Source: Harmonia axyridis (Eukaryota > Arthropoda > Insecta > Coleoptera > Coccinellidae). Taken from it: a stretch of 64,000 nt of DNA. The notes under the pieces were generated by a model. It saw only the letters and a list, made by a program, of their open reading frames with translations, was not told where the DNA came from and made no database searches. This document shows positions 45,000-55,948 of this stretch, in pieces (the stretch's first letter is position 1; every line of letters starts with the position of its first letter). The position numbers were made by a program, and so were the translations under genes. Location: NCBI RefSeq assembly GCF_914767665.1, contig NC_059502.1, forward strand, positions 48,280,031 through 48,344,030, written 5' to 3'.

Positions 45000-45870
45000 A
45001 AAGATCTTTATTCAAGAAAACAGTTTGAATTACAAATAGTGCAAGTGTATATAGAACACAATTCAATGGTACATATAAGTGTATATCACAAGGTAACAAA
45101 TGGAATGTAGGCAGTGATAATCAAAAATTATCTCTGATAACGCTCAACCGTTCACTCTCACACACTAGGAGCGGAAAAGGCCATAATCCCGAACACGAAC
45201 ACATGCAACACGCACAAAAGATCGATTACGCTCTGTGGATCTTGCCAGAGGTAGCAAAAAATAAAATGCTAATCCCACGCTCTGCGACTGACATAATTGT
45301 GGATGGACCATCCTCCTCGTAGAGTTGTCATCACGAGGTCCCTTCTGATTTGTGTGGTGTCTATTGAGATGGCTTGCAGAAGGGCACTGCTTTCTCGGCA
45401 CCAAAACCCCCTTGCTCCGATGAAGAAGGGTAGAACTCGGATGCTCCTGCCAGGATTCCTTGCCGCCACCACCACCTCAGTTCTGGCTGATCATATGTCG
45501 CTCTCTTCAGATGATATGTTTCAGAGAGCGACCTAGGGGCCTCCCATGACACCCCCACGTCTGCAACTATCACCTCCGTACCTTTAGTGCAGACCATATC
45601 GGGCTTGTTGAGCCTGCCCTGATGTGAGGCTCCTTGACAACCTCCCATCCCTTCTTTCGAGCTGCATCGACGATCCTCTTCGCGACAAAATTGTGTCTGT
45701 TCATCCGCTTGGTATGGCCAAGTGGCCATTGCTGGAGCATATGGGAAAGGGACTCCACCTTACCGCAACCAGCTCTGCACATCCTGGATTCACGGGGGCC
45801 ATACGGCAGCCCTCTCGTGGGCAGCGTTTAAGTTCTCAGCTTAATCGCTGAGATAAAGTCCTCCCCTGAC
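45000..45870 (-). pseudogene. R2-clade element 3' end: restriction-like endonuclease
   Basis: Minus strand. LPTRGLPYGPRESRMC leads into a zinc knuckle, MCRAGCGKVESLSHMLQQW (about 45782-45726); the expected second Cys of the C-x3-C-x7-H-x4-C set reads Trp. Then HTKRMNRHNFVAKRI. After a frameshift comes KPDMVCTKGTEVIVADVGVS, the K-P-D...D-V core of the R2-type restriction-like endonuclease. After another frameshift comes SSALLQAISIDTTQIRRDL, the C-terminal helical part. A TCTTTATTC stretch near 45005-45013 marks the 3' end. R2-like nucleases nick target DNA. Two frameshifts and the lost Cys make it inactive. Confidence 0.7.
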
Positions 45871-45929
45871 CACACCATCGGCGGCGAATCAACGTAAAAT
45901 TTGAGGCACCGTCGTTTTCAGCTTGTCCT

Positions 45930-46740
45930 GTACCTCCTCCATAGAATGATCTCTCCAAATATTTCTGGATTGTTCTTGTCGACCGCATGCTAGGTGTTGA
46001 GATGTGATCATTTTCCTCACGCGGTCGGTCCAGGAAATATTAGATGTCATTACTCCACCAAAAAGTTCACAGGATCATCTAGTTTTCTCCAATTGGACTC
46101 TTCCTAGCCCACAGAAAGGCTGAAGTCCGGCAGGTGTTAACCTTGATGCACTTTTGGCAAGTCTTTCTCGAGCCCAAGTTTATCATTTATTTCAACACCA
46201 CAGTTCCCTGGTACCCAAAGTAGAGTCACTTCATTGCCTCTAGCCAGTTGCTTTATGTTGTTACGGCATTTCCACGTCAACAGAGTCCCCTGGCACTACG
46301 ATTCCAGGGATCTCAGCGTGGTCTGGCTGTCCGTGGTGATGTAGACATGTAATTGAGGTTCATTTTGAAACACTCCTGAGCGCATACGTAAACAGCCAGT
46401 ATATCGGTCTGTAAAATAGAGGGCTCACTTCCCAGGGCTTTAGAGATCCTCAGTTTAGATCCATATACCCCAATGACAGCACCTCTCTCTGATTTTGATC
46501 CATCGGTGAACTATATGGATGAATATTTGTCCAAACGATTTATGAAACTTATTGCACTAGGACGATCATTTATGACCGTTTCAAAGGGCGTTTCAAAATC
46601 GAAGATGGTTGATCTAGTTGATTCAATATCCCCATATGTCCAACCCAGTTTCCAGGTAGGAGCTGAGCTCGTTGCATATATAACCAACAAAGCTGATATC
46701 AAGCTATATGAATAATATCTGTAAACAAGTGTTTGGTATT
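45930..46740 (-). pseudogene. RNase H-bearing non-LTR fragment (I/R1-group-like)
   Basis: Minus strand: PFETVINDRPSAISFINRLD, an in-frame stop, then FTDGSKSERGAVIGVYG (near 46510-46460), the first RNase H strand with its catalytic Asp. This is followed by KALGSEPSILQTDILAVYVC with the second acidic position, and TTDSQTTLRSLES with the third. TLLWVPGNCGVEINDKLG (near 46215-46160) is the C-terminal motif of non-LTR RNase H domains (WVPGHCG-x-x-x-N-E is usual; His is replaced by Asn). The domain occurs in I-, R1- and Loa-group elements. It directly adjoins the R2-like fragment but belongs to a different lineage. Confidence 0.75.
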
Positions 46741-46744
46741 GCAT

Positions 46745-47328
46745 GTATACTTTATTTATAATTTTTTTGGAAATTGAATATTGTTATATATATATCTCTT
46801 TGTTCTTCAATGAGTAACCTAAAAATCAAATATTCTGTGACCTTCAAATCTGTATTATTTACTAAATTCATAAAATCTAGTAAATTATATTTCCTTCTTT
46901 AGAATTTTCATTTATCCGAAAAATGTATTTAGGTGAGTAAATTTAAGAATTTCCTTAGGACTGAACCATTCACATATAATAACAGAATACAATTAACTTT
47001 TAAAATTCATGTCATGGACAGTTTTAATAATAGTAACTCATGAAAGTATTTCACATCTCGGCTAATAAATTGGTTCTAATTCTACTTAAAAATGCAACGT
47101 TAAAATTCTTCATATACTAAATTGATTCTTCAAATTTTATTTCTGTCTTATGATATTTCCATTCCATTCACACAGATATACTATTCAAATTTACCAACAG
47201 TTCAGCTACCATAGTTGAAATGATCTGTAAATCCTGGGATAAAATAGTACGTTAGGACGAGTTATAAGATTTTGCGAAAAGGTAGGTACCTAATATCCAT
47301 CAAGAACGCAACAATTATTGAAAAGTTG
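46745..47328. other. No gene recognised
   Basis: AT-rich spacer before the foldback element. Confidence 0.45.
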
Positions 47329-47330
47329 TA

Positions 47331-48566
47331 CAGTGCATCCCATTTTGGGTGAGACAGCCAGGTTTCTCGCTTGTTATTTAAGATAGAGCCTTGCGGTTTT
47401 CACGTTCCTTTCCTACTTTTTCGTGAAACTCAAGTTGGTCTAATCAGATTTTGCATAACTGTTTCCGTTCAAGAGATACAGGGTGATTTTGGAAATTGAT
47501 ACTTTTCGGACCCCTCTTTTTTCTCCGAAGTTATTAGAAATAATGCTGAGGTAAAAACTACGTCTGTATCAGAATTCTGCGTAGAATCGAGTGGCGTACT
47601 CAATATTTTTTTTCGGAGTATGGTTTTGAAAATTCGACACAAACCTATATTTTTTTTAATGGAACACCATGTATATCATTACTTCGTTGAATTCGTTATT
47701 TTTTCCCTTCAAAATGATGTATGATACTATGTAGGTAGGATGTTCAAAAATGTTAAAAAAACACTAAAATATCAAATAATGATGATTTTTTGTTAATGGG
47801 CAATGGAGTTCCCATATAAAAGAAGAATCAATAATAATAACAATAATTCATAGCGATGACAGCTAGTTCAGATTGGTTTTTTTCCCTCCAATGCCTACTT
47901 AATAATAATATAATAATAATAAGAGAGTTTATTCATGAAAATACATTCAATAAACTCTAAACTTGACTTGATAAAACAATGCTCCCAAATGTATAGTAGC
48001 CATAATAACAACAAGGATGTTTGTATCATCAATGACCTACTAGTTTTAAAAATCGAAAGTAATAATCCTCTTATTGAGACATGGAAAATTCATGGCCCAT
48101 TGACAAAAAATCATCATTATTTGATGTTTTAGTGTTTTTTTAACATTTTTGAACATCCTACCTACATAGTATCATACATTATTTTGAAGGGAAAAAAATA
48201 ACGAATTCAACGAAGTAATGATATACATGATGTTCCATTAAAAAAAATATAGGTTTGTGTTGAATCTTCAAAACCATACCCCGAAAAAAAAAATTGAGTA
48301 CGCCACTGGATTCTACGCAGAATTCTGATTCAGACGTTGTTTTTACCTCAGCATTATTTCTAATAACTTCGGAGATAAAGGAGGGGTCCGAAAAGTATCA
48401 ATTTCCAAAATCACTCTGTATCTCTTGTACGGAAACAGTTATGCAAAATCTGATTAGACCAACTTGAGTTTCACGAAAAAGTAGGACAGGAACGTGTACA
48501 CCGCAAGGCTCTATCTTAAATAACAAGCGAGAAACCTGGCTGTCTCACCCAAAATGGGAAGCACTG
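47331..48566. mobile_element. Foldback element, 471-bp arms, TA target site
   Basis: Left arm 47331-47801 and right arm 48095-48566 are inverted copies that I judge to differ at only a few percent of positions. Termini are CAGTGCATCCCATTTTGGG and its complement CCCAAAATGGGAAGCACTG, with TA on both sides (47329-47330, 48567-48568). The 293-bp loop holds another small insertion with a TAA-repeat run and TTTATTC at about 47903-47935. CAGT termini next to TA fit a Tc1/mariner-mobilised foldback. No coding capacity. Confidence 0.9.
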
Positions 48567-48568
48567 TA

Positions 48569-48755
48569 CATTGGAGACCACGAAAACATAAGCGAAGTGT
48601 AGGAAGACCACCAAAACGCTGGTTAGATGACATTAAATCGAAGATCGAACGATGTTGGCACCAGTTGGCTCAAGATAGAGAAAACTGGAAAACTCAAGGA
48701 GAGGCCTATGTCCAGGAGTGGATGCAGACGGGCTGTTGAAGAAGAAGCGTCACAT
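48569..48755 (+). pseudogene. RTE-type non-LTR ORF2 C-terminus
   Basis: Directly after the foldback's right TA, the plus frame reads HWRPRKHKRSVGRPPKRW, LDDI, QLAQDRENWK and EAYVQEWMQTGC-stop (48737-48739), followed by GAAGAAGAAG. This is the well-known RTE C-terminal signature (K-R-x-V-G-R-P-x-x-R-W-x-D-D-I...A-x-D-R-x-x-W...E-A-Y-x-Q-x-W) with a short simple-repeat 3' end. Only about 57 codons remain. The left part is not visible across the foldback. Confidence 0.85.
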
Positions 48756-48759
48756 CTAA

Positions 48760-50134
48760 ACATTTTACTTAATTCTCCCATTTCGTCTATTCTCCATCAA
48801 TCTTTGGATTCAAGTAGATTTCAAATCACCTTTTCTGAAGGAGAATAATCGTTTTTTGCCGCTTGTATAAATTTTCCATTTGATGAATGGATCAAGTCAT
48901 TTTTGTGTCCAATTTCAGTTTATTTATTTTAAACTTTTATCAACGACGCAACGAGCAGCATCCTCACGACATAGAGCAGCATCAGTTTGAGAGCTTATGG
49001 TGACGAAGAATCTTGAAGCTCAATTTTGTTAATAATTATATTGAGAAAAAGGAGGATTCTGATTAAATATAGGAGAGGTCATTCCAACAAAATTAAGTGA
49101 AGATAACCACCATTATATGCAGACTACACGAAATAATAGTAGATAATAAGTAAGAACTTTCACTTGAACATCATGGGGAAGAACTGGCTAGGATAAGGCG
49201 AAAGGGCATATAATGCCAACAAATGGCAGAAACTAACACATACATACACACCTACGAAGCAATCAGAATATTAATAATTTATGAAAAAGAATGAGAAAGT
49301 ATCATTCCAAGCATCTACTGAGAAAAAGTGATACTATGAAATATTTTCCAAATCCATTTGAATGTTCAATATGGATTTGTATATCAAACAATCTAATATC
49401 TAATCATTCGAATTTTTTAATACCCCAAAAAAATATATCATGCATGTAAAGAAATTCATCACAATAACCAAAACTGAAATTATCGATTTCGGACCTACTA
49501 TACCCCACCCCATTAGACATAAATCTATATATAATCACTTTCATTAGGAAAAAAATTACACAATCAATCAATAATTGAAATTAATTTCAAGTCACACAAC
49601 TCACAACATGGCGTCAGACACTTTTATCAACCTCAAAGCATTACTCTCTGAAACGGGCGTTTGGTTTGAAATGGTAATTAAATGCTGAAAAGATTCTGTT
49701 CAATAAAACTAGCCAAATGGGCTATAAATTAAGAAACAATTGACGCATGGAAGAATATCTGATATGTAATTCAGCATTCCCAGCTGCATCAAGGATAACT
49801 CAAGCATTTTTGCTTAGAATAGCTTCAGCCAGCATTGTGGATGAGCATAATGAAATATAAATGGGTACCTACATTCGATTAGAAGCGAATAAAATAACAC
49901 AATGGTGTCAGGTATAATCAATAGAAACAATAACTTAGATTCGGTATGATACGATTTTATTGAGAGTTCATCGATTCGTCATTCTCTAAGTTTTTATTGA
50001 CGTAGCTCGTGGGTTGTTAGTTCTGGCTTAAAGTTCAGATTCGAAATTTTCTCGGGTATATTAAATTTTCACAGAAAATTACGCTGAAACGTCTTTAGAA
50101 TAACTGATACAGATTTATGATTGTTTTGGTTTTC
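48760..50134. other. No gene recognised
   Basis: AT-rich region with no frame of interest, ending at the BEL element target duplication ACTTG (50135-50139). Confidence 0.45.
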
Positions 50135-50139
50135 ACTTG

Positions 50140-50412
50140 TGTTAGAGCCCATTCATTCTACATCGCAACACCGCTGACCCAAGCGAGACGTCGATGCTAG
50201 CGAGGAGACGAGAGGAGGGAAGAAAGCATGCATCGACAAGAACCGCGGCTGCGGCTATTAAGGCATTCGTCTAATATACTCTCTAACGTAAACATGTACA
50301 CAGCTTTCACGTTAAAATAAACGTAATTATTCCATATTTGTTTTTTTTTAATAATACAAATAATTCAGAAAAAGTGGTGTTGTATTCACATATATAACAT
50401 ACACAACAAACA
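50140..50412 (+). repeat. 5' LTR of the BEL/Pao element
   Basis: Starts TGTTAGAGCCCATTC and ends CACAACAAACA. AATAAA at 50316-50321 is a likely polyadenylation signal. A GC-rich block (GCGAGACGTCGATGCTAGCG) near 50181 contrasts with the AT-rich surroundings. Confidence 0.95.
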
Positions 50413-50414
50413 TA

Positions 50415-50432
50415 TGGTCCTTCGAGCCGGAT
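50415..50432 (+). other. Primer binding site matching tRNA-Tyr
   Basis: TGGTCCTTCGAGCCGGAT is the complement of ...CCGGCTCGAAGGA plus CCA, the 3' end of insect tRNA-Tyr as I recall it. The two-base gap (TA) after the LTR is normal. Confidence 0.7.
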
Positions 50433-50745
50433 GACATTTCCATTGAAAACAGTGGAAATTTGTTGAAAACACCTGCACCTGATACATCGTAAGATCCTGT
50501 TCAGCCGCTGCGGCCATCTTCACAGTCAAGACACTTGATCAACCCCTCGACCGGAGGCAGCTACATATACTTTCGCTTCGACATCGTCTACAACAGAAGT
50601 CGTTCACACAACTGGTTGAAATTCTTGGAAAAAAGGTCAGTGCGCAATCCTTTTCTATACCAATCCTTTGAAAAATACAAGCAGGATTTTATTTGACTCT
50701 TTGTTGTGCACATTTTAATTATCGCTTTACAATTCTCAATTTACT

Positions 50746-53700
50746 ATGTCAAACCCTAAACAAAAGAGAACAGCCGCTAAAGGCGCCCTTACACGTTTCA
50801 CGACTTACTTCAATAACATTAAATCGCTCACACCCGATCAAATAAATATCTGTGAACTGCAAATCAGGTTAAATGCAGCTGAAAAGTTGATACATGATTT
50901 CAATAATGCTCAGTCGGAAATAGAATCCGCGGATCAACAATATGACGATAACATAGATACATTACACGCTACAGAACGTGAAACTTTCGAAAATCTCTTT
51001 TATACAGTCACAGCAAATGCTACGAAATTCATATTTGATTGCAATAACGATCAAAATTCAGCTAAGGCGTGTACCTCCAATCAAATTTCTACCAACGACA
51101 TAAAATTACCTTCACTCAATTTACCTAGCTTTGATGGAGCATACGACCAATGGCTTTTTTTTCGGGATACTTTTATTTCAATAATTCACCAGAACTCTTC
51201 CTTGTCAAACATTCAAAAATTTCATTATCTGCGCCTTTCTTTGAAGGGTACTGCCGCAGAAACGATCAAAGCCTTAGAAATATCTGCTAATAACTATGAT
51301 GTTGCCTGGAAACTCATCACTGAACGTTTTGAGAACAAACAGATTTTAGTAAATAATCACATAAAGCATCTTTTCAATTTGCCTAACATTTTGAGAGAAT
51401 CTAATCAAGGGCTTAGACAACTTTTAGATGGATTGCAAAAACACTTAAGAGCACTTGAAGCACTTAAACTTCCCATTGATAAATGGGATGCATTAATAAT
51501 TTACCTAATATCGATAAAATTAGATCACGCTTCCAGGCGTGAATGGGAGCTATACAACAATTCGCCAAACTTACCGTCACTCAGTGAATTCATTGATTTC
51601 CTAAAGGGTCGCTGTAGATTTTTGGAATCTCTTGAGTTGAATAATGAAAATATGCAGCATAAGGTCCATAATAAACAACACACTAATATGAACGTAAAAA
51701 CATCCAGATCGTTTGTGACCACTCATAATCATTCCTGTTCATTTTGCAAAAACGATCACCTAATTTACGCTTGTCCCGAATTCTTGAAATTAGAATCCAC
51801 TTCGAGATTGAATGAGACCAAACGATTGAGATTGTGTGTAAATTGTCTACGAGTGGGGCATTTAACAAGAGAGTGCAGATCTGCTGGTTGTCGAAAATGC
51901 AACAAACCTCACCACACTCTTCTTCACTTTAACAATAGAGCAGACACTTCAACATCATCTGCATCTACACAACGCTCTTCCAATTCTGAAATTCAATCTA
52001 CTGCATCTAGTTCACAACAAAATACTTCCGTGAATAACTCTGAAATAGCTCTCACATCCACGAATACCTATATGAAACCCATTGTTCTACTTTCCACAGC
52101 ACTTGTCGAAATCTTAGACAAACATGGTAATCCACATGACTGCAAGGTTCTGCTCGACTCTGGATCACAGAGTAACTTTATATCCGAAAGAATATGCAAA
52201 ATACTAGGTTTACAAATGAATAAAATTAATTTCTCTATCTCTGGAATCAACCAAGTCAAGTCCAACATCAACTACACGACATTTGCAAACATTCACTCCA
52301 AAACAAACGATTATCAAACAACACTACCATGCTTCGTTCTCTCAAATATTGCTGGTAATTTGCCTTCCTTCACATTCAATAAAAATATTGTGAAACTCCC
52401 GCAAAATATTACTTTAGCTGATCCAAATTTCCATGAATCCACCCCTGTTGATTTACTAATAGGAGCTGAAATCTTCTGGGAACTTGTCAGTATTGGTCAA
52501 ATAAAACTTGGCAATGGCCAACCAATTCTCCAAAAAACCAAACTAGGTTGGATTCTTTCGGGACCAATTCAAACGAAAAAGCAAACAAATCCTGAATATC
52601 AGTGTAACCTCAGTATTAATACCCTCGAATTGAACGAACAACTCTGCAAGTTTTGGGAGATTGAACAATGTCCGGAAGTGAAGTACGTTTCCGAAGAGGA
52701 GAATGCTTGCGAAACTCACTTTAAACAAAACATAACTCACAGACCTGATGGACATTTTTCAGTATCTCTTCCCCTAAAAGAATCACCTGTAAAACTGGGC
52801 GATTCAAAGACATCTTCTACCAACAGATTTCTTGCCCTGGAACGAAAACTACTTAAAAATCCAGAATTACAGGCCCAATATCATGATTTTATCAAAGAAT
52901 ATCTTACATTGAATCACATGTCTCTAACTGACAATCAAACGGACGAATCTGGTTTTTTCCTTCCCCACCATTGTGTCCTGAAAGACAACAGCTCTACCAC
53001 AAAGCTACGTGTTGTCTTCGATGGCAGTGCAAAATCCTCTTCTGGTCTGTCCCTCAATGACATTTTGATGGTAGGTCCAACCATACAGGACGACTTATTC
53101 TCAATAGTTCTACGATTCAGAAGACATAAATTCGTTCTTAGTGCCGACATAACCAAGATGTATCGGCAGGTCTACATCAACCCCGAACATCGTTTTCTGC
53201 AAAAAATTCTTTGGCGTTTCAATCCAAATGAGAAAATCTCAACCTTTACTCTCAACACTGCTACTTACGGAACTGCCTGTGCAGCTTTTCTGTCTATTCG
53301 ATGCCTACATGAAGTAGCGTATCTTCATCAAGTTGAATTTCCGAAAATTGCTTCAATCATACTGCAGGATTTTTATGTAGATGATCTACTTACTGGAAGT
53401 GATTCACTCGAAGAACTTCTTTACATAAAACGAATTTTATCCAATCTTCTTGAACAGCACGGTTTTACCTTGAGAAAATGGGTATCAAACTTTCAAGAAA
53501 TACAATCACAGGAAGACTTTCTACTCACCATCGGCAGTAGAGAACAAAATAAAACCTTAGGCTTACTATGGAACTCTTCCTCTGATGTTTTAACCTATAC
53601 TATCTCCAGTAATCATTTTACCGAAAAAATCACAAAACGTCAAATACTGTCATCCATTTGCCAAATTTTCGACCCACTCGGGCTTCTCTCACCTGCTACG

Positions 53701-55908
53701 ATTGTTGCCAAGATCATCTTGCAACAACTGTGGAAATTGAACATCTCTTGGGATGAAAGCATTCCCATGGATCTACATTCGAAATGGCTATCCTATCGTT
53801 CACATCTCAACAAACTGAATGAGATTAAATTCCCTCGACATATTCAATGCAGCGATTCTACTTCGATAGAATTACACGGTTTCTGTGACGCCTCAGAAGC
53901 TGCATATGGGGCATGTGTATTCATTCGTTCTATTGATGCTTTCGGCAATTATACTTGCAACATTCTTTGTGCAAAAACGAGAGTTGCACCTTTAAAACAA
54001 ATCACAATACCCAAACTGGAGCTTTGTGGAGCCACACTGTTGTCTGATCTCATGAACAAGGTGAAGGACTCAATCAAAATATCATTCAATAAAACATACT
54101 ATTGGAGCGACTCCACAATCGTATTAGCTTGGATAAGATCTTCTCCGAGTTTATTGAAAACCTTTGTTGCCAACAGAGTAGCTCAAATTCAGAATTTAAC
54201 CGATCCCGATTGTTGGAATTACATAAACACCTCAGAAAATCCCGCAGACTTACTGTCACGAGGAGTACCCCCTACAAAACTCATTAATTCCAGTCTTTGG
54301 TTTCATGGTCCCAAGTGGCTTGTCCACTCGGACAGCGATTGGCCAATGAATGAACTTTCAATCCCTACACCAAATGATCTTCCCGAAATGAAACATATAA
54401 AGACTTTTCTCAGTATCGATCAAAACTTCCTGGAAAATATCGGCAGATTTTCATCCTTCTTGAAATTACAAAGGACATTCGCCTGGATAGTTCGTTTTAA
54501 AAATAACCTCAAGACTGAACCCAATTCCAGAAAACTTGGTGTTTTAATGCCTTCAGAACTCCAAGAATCCTCGAATCTATTGATACGCATTGTCCAAAGG
54601 CACGCTTTCCCTCGAGATCATAATGCTCTTTCCAAGGGACACAACGTCAATTACAAAGGTAATCTCGCAAGTCTGAACCCATTCTTGGACAGTGAACAAA
54701 TCATCAGAGTTGGTGGTAGAATACAAAATTCGGACTTCCCCTTCCGCAAAAAACACCCAGCCGTGCTACCAGCCAACAATCATTTCACGACTCTTTTAGC
54801 TCGACATGAACATATTCGCCTATTGCATGCCGGTCCACAGCTATTATTAGCATCTCTAAGAGAAAGATACTGGCCAATCTCTGGTCGAAATCTCGTAAGG
54901 AAAGTCGTACACGAATGTACACGATGTTTTCGCTTCCAAGCGAAACCCGAACAATATCTTATGGGCAATCTTCCCAAAGAACGAGTTTCGCCATCGCGTC
55001 CATTCTCGATATCTGGCATTGACTATGCAGGTCCATTTTCAATCAGAGACAGAAAAACAAAAAATTATAAAACTACGAAGGCTTATATAGCTCTTTTTGT
55101 ATGTCTCAGTGTTAAGGCAATTCATCTAGAGGTTGTGAGTGATCTAACCTCCGAATGTTTTTTAGCTGCTTTGAGGAGATTTTTTGCGAGACGTGGAAAA
55201 TCGGCTACCTTATTTTCAGATAATGGCACTACATTTGTAGGGGCGAATAATGAAATAAAAAACTTCTTTAAACATAATAGTGAAATCATTGCAAACAATT
55301 TAACCTCTGATGGAATTTGCTGGAACTTCATTCCGGCAAAGGCACCCCACTTTGGTGGTATTTGGGAGGCTGGTGTAAAATCAGTGAAACATCATCTATA
55401 TAGGGTGATGGGAGATTCAAAATTAACCTACGAAGAATTTTCTACGGTATTATGTCAAATAGAATCTTGCTTGAATTCCCGCCCACTTTATCCTCTTTCT
55501 AATGACCCAAATGATACATTACCTCTCACCCCTGCGCATTTCTTAATTGGTGGATCTTTAAACACCATACCTGACCACAATTTGCTAGATACGAAAATGA
55601 ATCGTCTCTCACGATTCCAAAGATGCCAGCAAATTCTGCAACACTTCTGGACCAAATGGAAAAATGAATACATATCCAGCTTGCAACAGCGTACGAAATG
55701 GAAGGAGCGCTGTAATGATTTGCTGAAGATTGGTGTTCTCGTACTGTGCAAGGAAGATGGGCTTCCCCCTCTAAAATGGAGAATTGGGAGAGTCATCGAG
55801 ATCCATCCGGGAAAAGACAACATCATCCGAGCCGTCACCATCAAAACCGCCACTGGTATCTTCAAACGACCAGCGGTGAAACTGTGTGTCCTACCAAATC
55901 AAGAATAG
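50746..55908 (+). CDS. BEL/Pao Gag-Pol polyprotein, intact
   Basis: 1720 codons from ATG at 50746 (MSNPKQKRTA), no stops. The order is that of Pao-type polyproteins. A gag-like region contains LPSFDGAYDQWLFFRDTF near residues 125-142. Zinc knuckles lie at about 330-395 (CSFCKNDHLIYAC, LCVNCLRVGHLTREC). The retropepsin has LLDSGS with catalytic D471. The RT has SADITKMYRQV with D801 and YVDD at 877-880. The RNase H-like region has FCDASEA with D1048. The integrase has an HHCC zinc finger (HIRLLHAG...CTRCF) and D1426, D1492 and E1541 (GIDYAGP, FSDNGT, GIWEAG). A C-terminal DUF5641-like segment includes HFLIGGSL and PLKWRIGRV. All catalytic residues I can check are present. Gag and Pol share one frame, as is common in BEL/Pao elements. 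Confidence 0.96.
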   Translation: MSNPKQKRTAAKGALTRFTTYFNNIKSLTPDQINICELQIRLNAAEKLIHDFNNAQSEIESADQQYDDNIDTLHATERETFENLFYTVTANATKFIFDCNNDQNSAKACTSNQISTNDIKLPSLNLPSFDGAYDQWLFFRDTFISIIHQNSSLSNIQKFHYLRLSLKGTAAETIKALEISANNYDVAWKLITERFENKQILVNNHIKHLFNLPNILRESNQGLRQLLDGLQKHLRALEALKLPIDKWDALIIYLISIKLDHASRREWELYNNSPNLPSLSEFIDFLKGRCRFLESLELNNENMQHKVHNKQHTNMNVKTSRSFVTTHNHSCSFCKNDHLIYACPEFLKLESTSRLNETKRLRLCVNCLRVGHLTRECRSAGCRKCNKPHHTLLHFNNRADTSTSSASTQRSSNSEIQSTASSSQQNTSVNNSEIALTSTNTYMKPIVLLSTALVEILDKHGNPHDCKVLLDSGSQSNFISERICKILGLQMNKINFSISGINQVKSNINYTTFANIHSKTNDYQTTLPCFVLSNIAGNLPSFTFNKNIVKLPQNITLADPNFHESTPVDLLIGAEIFWELVSIGQIKLGNGQPILQKTKLGWILSGPIQTKKQTNPEYQCNLSINTLELNEQLCKFWEIEQCPEVKYVSEEENACETHFKQNITHRPDGHFSVSLPLKESPVKLGDSKTSSTNRFLALERKLLKNPELQAQYHDFIKEYLTLNHMSLTDNQTDESGFFLPHHCVLKDNSSTTKLRVVFDGSAKSSSGLSLNDILMVGPTIQDDLFSIVLRFRRHKFVLSADITKMYRQVYINPEHRFLQKILWRFNPNEKISTFTLNTATYGTACAAFLSIRCLHEVAYLHQVEFPKIASIILQDFYVDDLLTGSDSLEELLYIKRILSNLLEQHGFTLRKWVSNFQEIQSQEDFLLTIGSREQNKTLGLLWNSSSDVLTYTISSNHFTEKITKRQILSSICQIFDPLGLLSPATIVAKIILQQLWKLNISWDESIPMDLHSKWLSYRSHLNKLNEIKFPRHIQCSDSTSIELHGFCDASEAAYGACVFIRSIDAFGNYTCNILCAKTRVAPLKQITIPKLELCGATLLSDLMNKVKDSIKISFNKTYYWSDSTIVLAWIRSSPSLLKTFVANRVAQIQNLTDPDCWNYINTSENPADLLSRGVPPTKLINSSLWFHGPKWLVHSDSDWPMNELSIPTPNDLPEMKHIKTFLSIDQNFLENIGRFSSFLKLQRTFAWIVRFKNNLKTEPNSRKLGVLMPSELQESSNLLIRIVQRHAFPRDHNALSKGHNVNYKGNLASLNPFLDSEQIIRVGGRIQNSDFPFRKKHPAVLPANNHFTTLLARHEHIRLLHAGPQLLLASLRERYWPISGRNLVRKVVHECTRCFRFQAKPEQYLMGNLPKERVSPSRPFSISGIDYAGPFSIRDRKTKNYKTTKAYIALFVCLSVKAIHLEVVSDLTSECFLAALRRFFARRGKSATLFSDNGTTFVGANNEIKNFFKHNSEIIANNLTSDGICWNFIPAKAPHFGGIWEAGVKSVKHHLYRVMGDSKLTYEEFSTVLCQIESCLNSRPLYPLSNDPNDTLPLTPAHFLIGGSLNTIPDHNLLDTKMNRLSRFQRCQQILQHFWTKWKNEYISSLQQRTKWKERCNDLLKIGVLVLCKEDGLPPLKWRIGRVIEIHPGKDNIIRAVTIKTATGIFKRPAVKLCVLPNQE

Positions 55909-55933
55909 CCTTATTTAAAGCCTGGAGGCTTTC

Positions 55934-55948
55934 AAGGGGGGCGGTATA
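55934..55948 (+). other. Polypurine tract region
   Basis: AAGGGGGG at 55934-55941 followed by CGGTATA immediately before the 3' LTR; the usual primer for plus-strand cDNA synthesis. Confidence 0.75.

Noticed and set aside
55909..55948. Possible env gene making the BEL element an errantivirus-like agent
   Set aside because: Only 40 bp separate the pol stop from the 3' LTR; there is no room for env.
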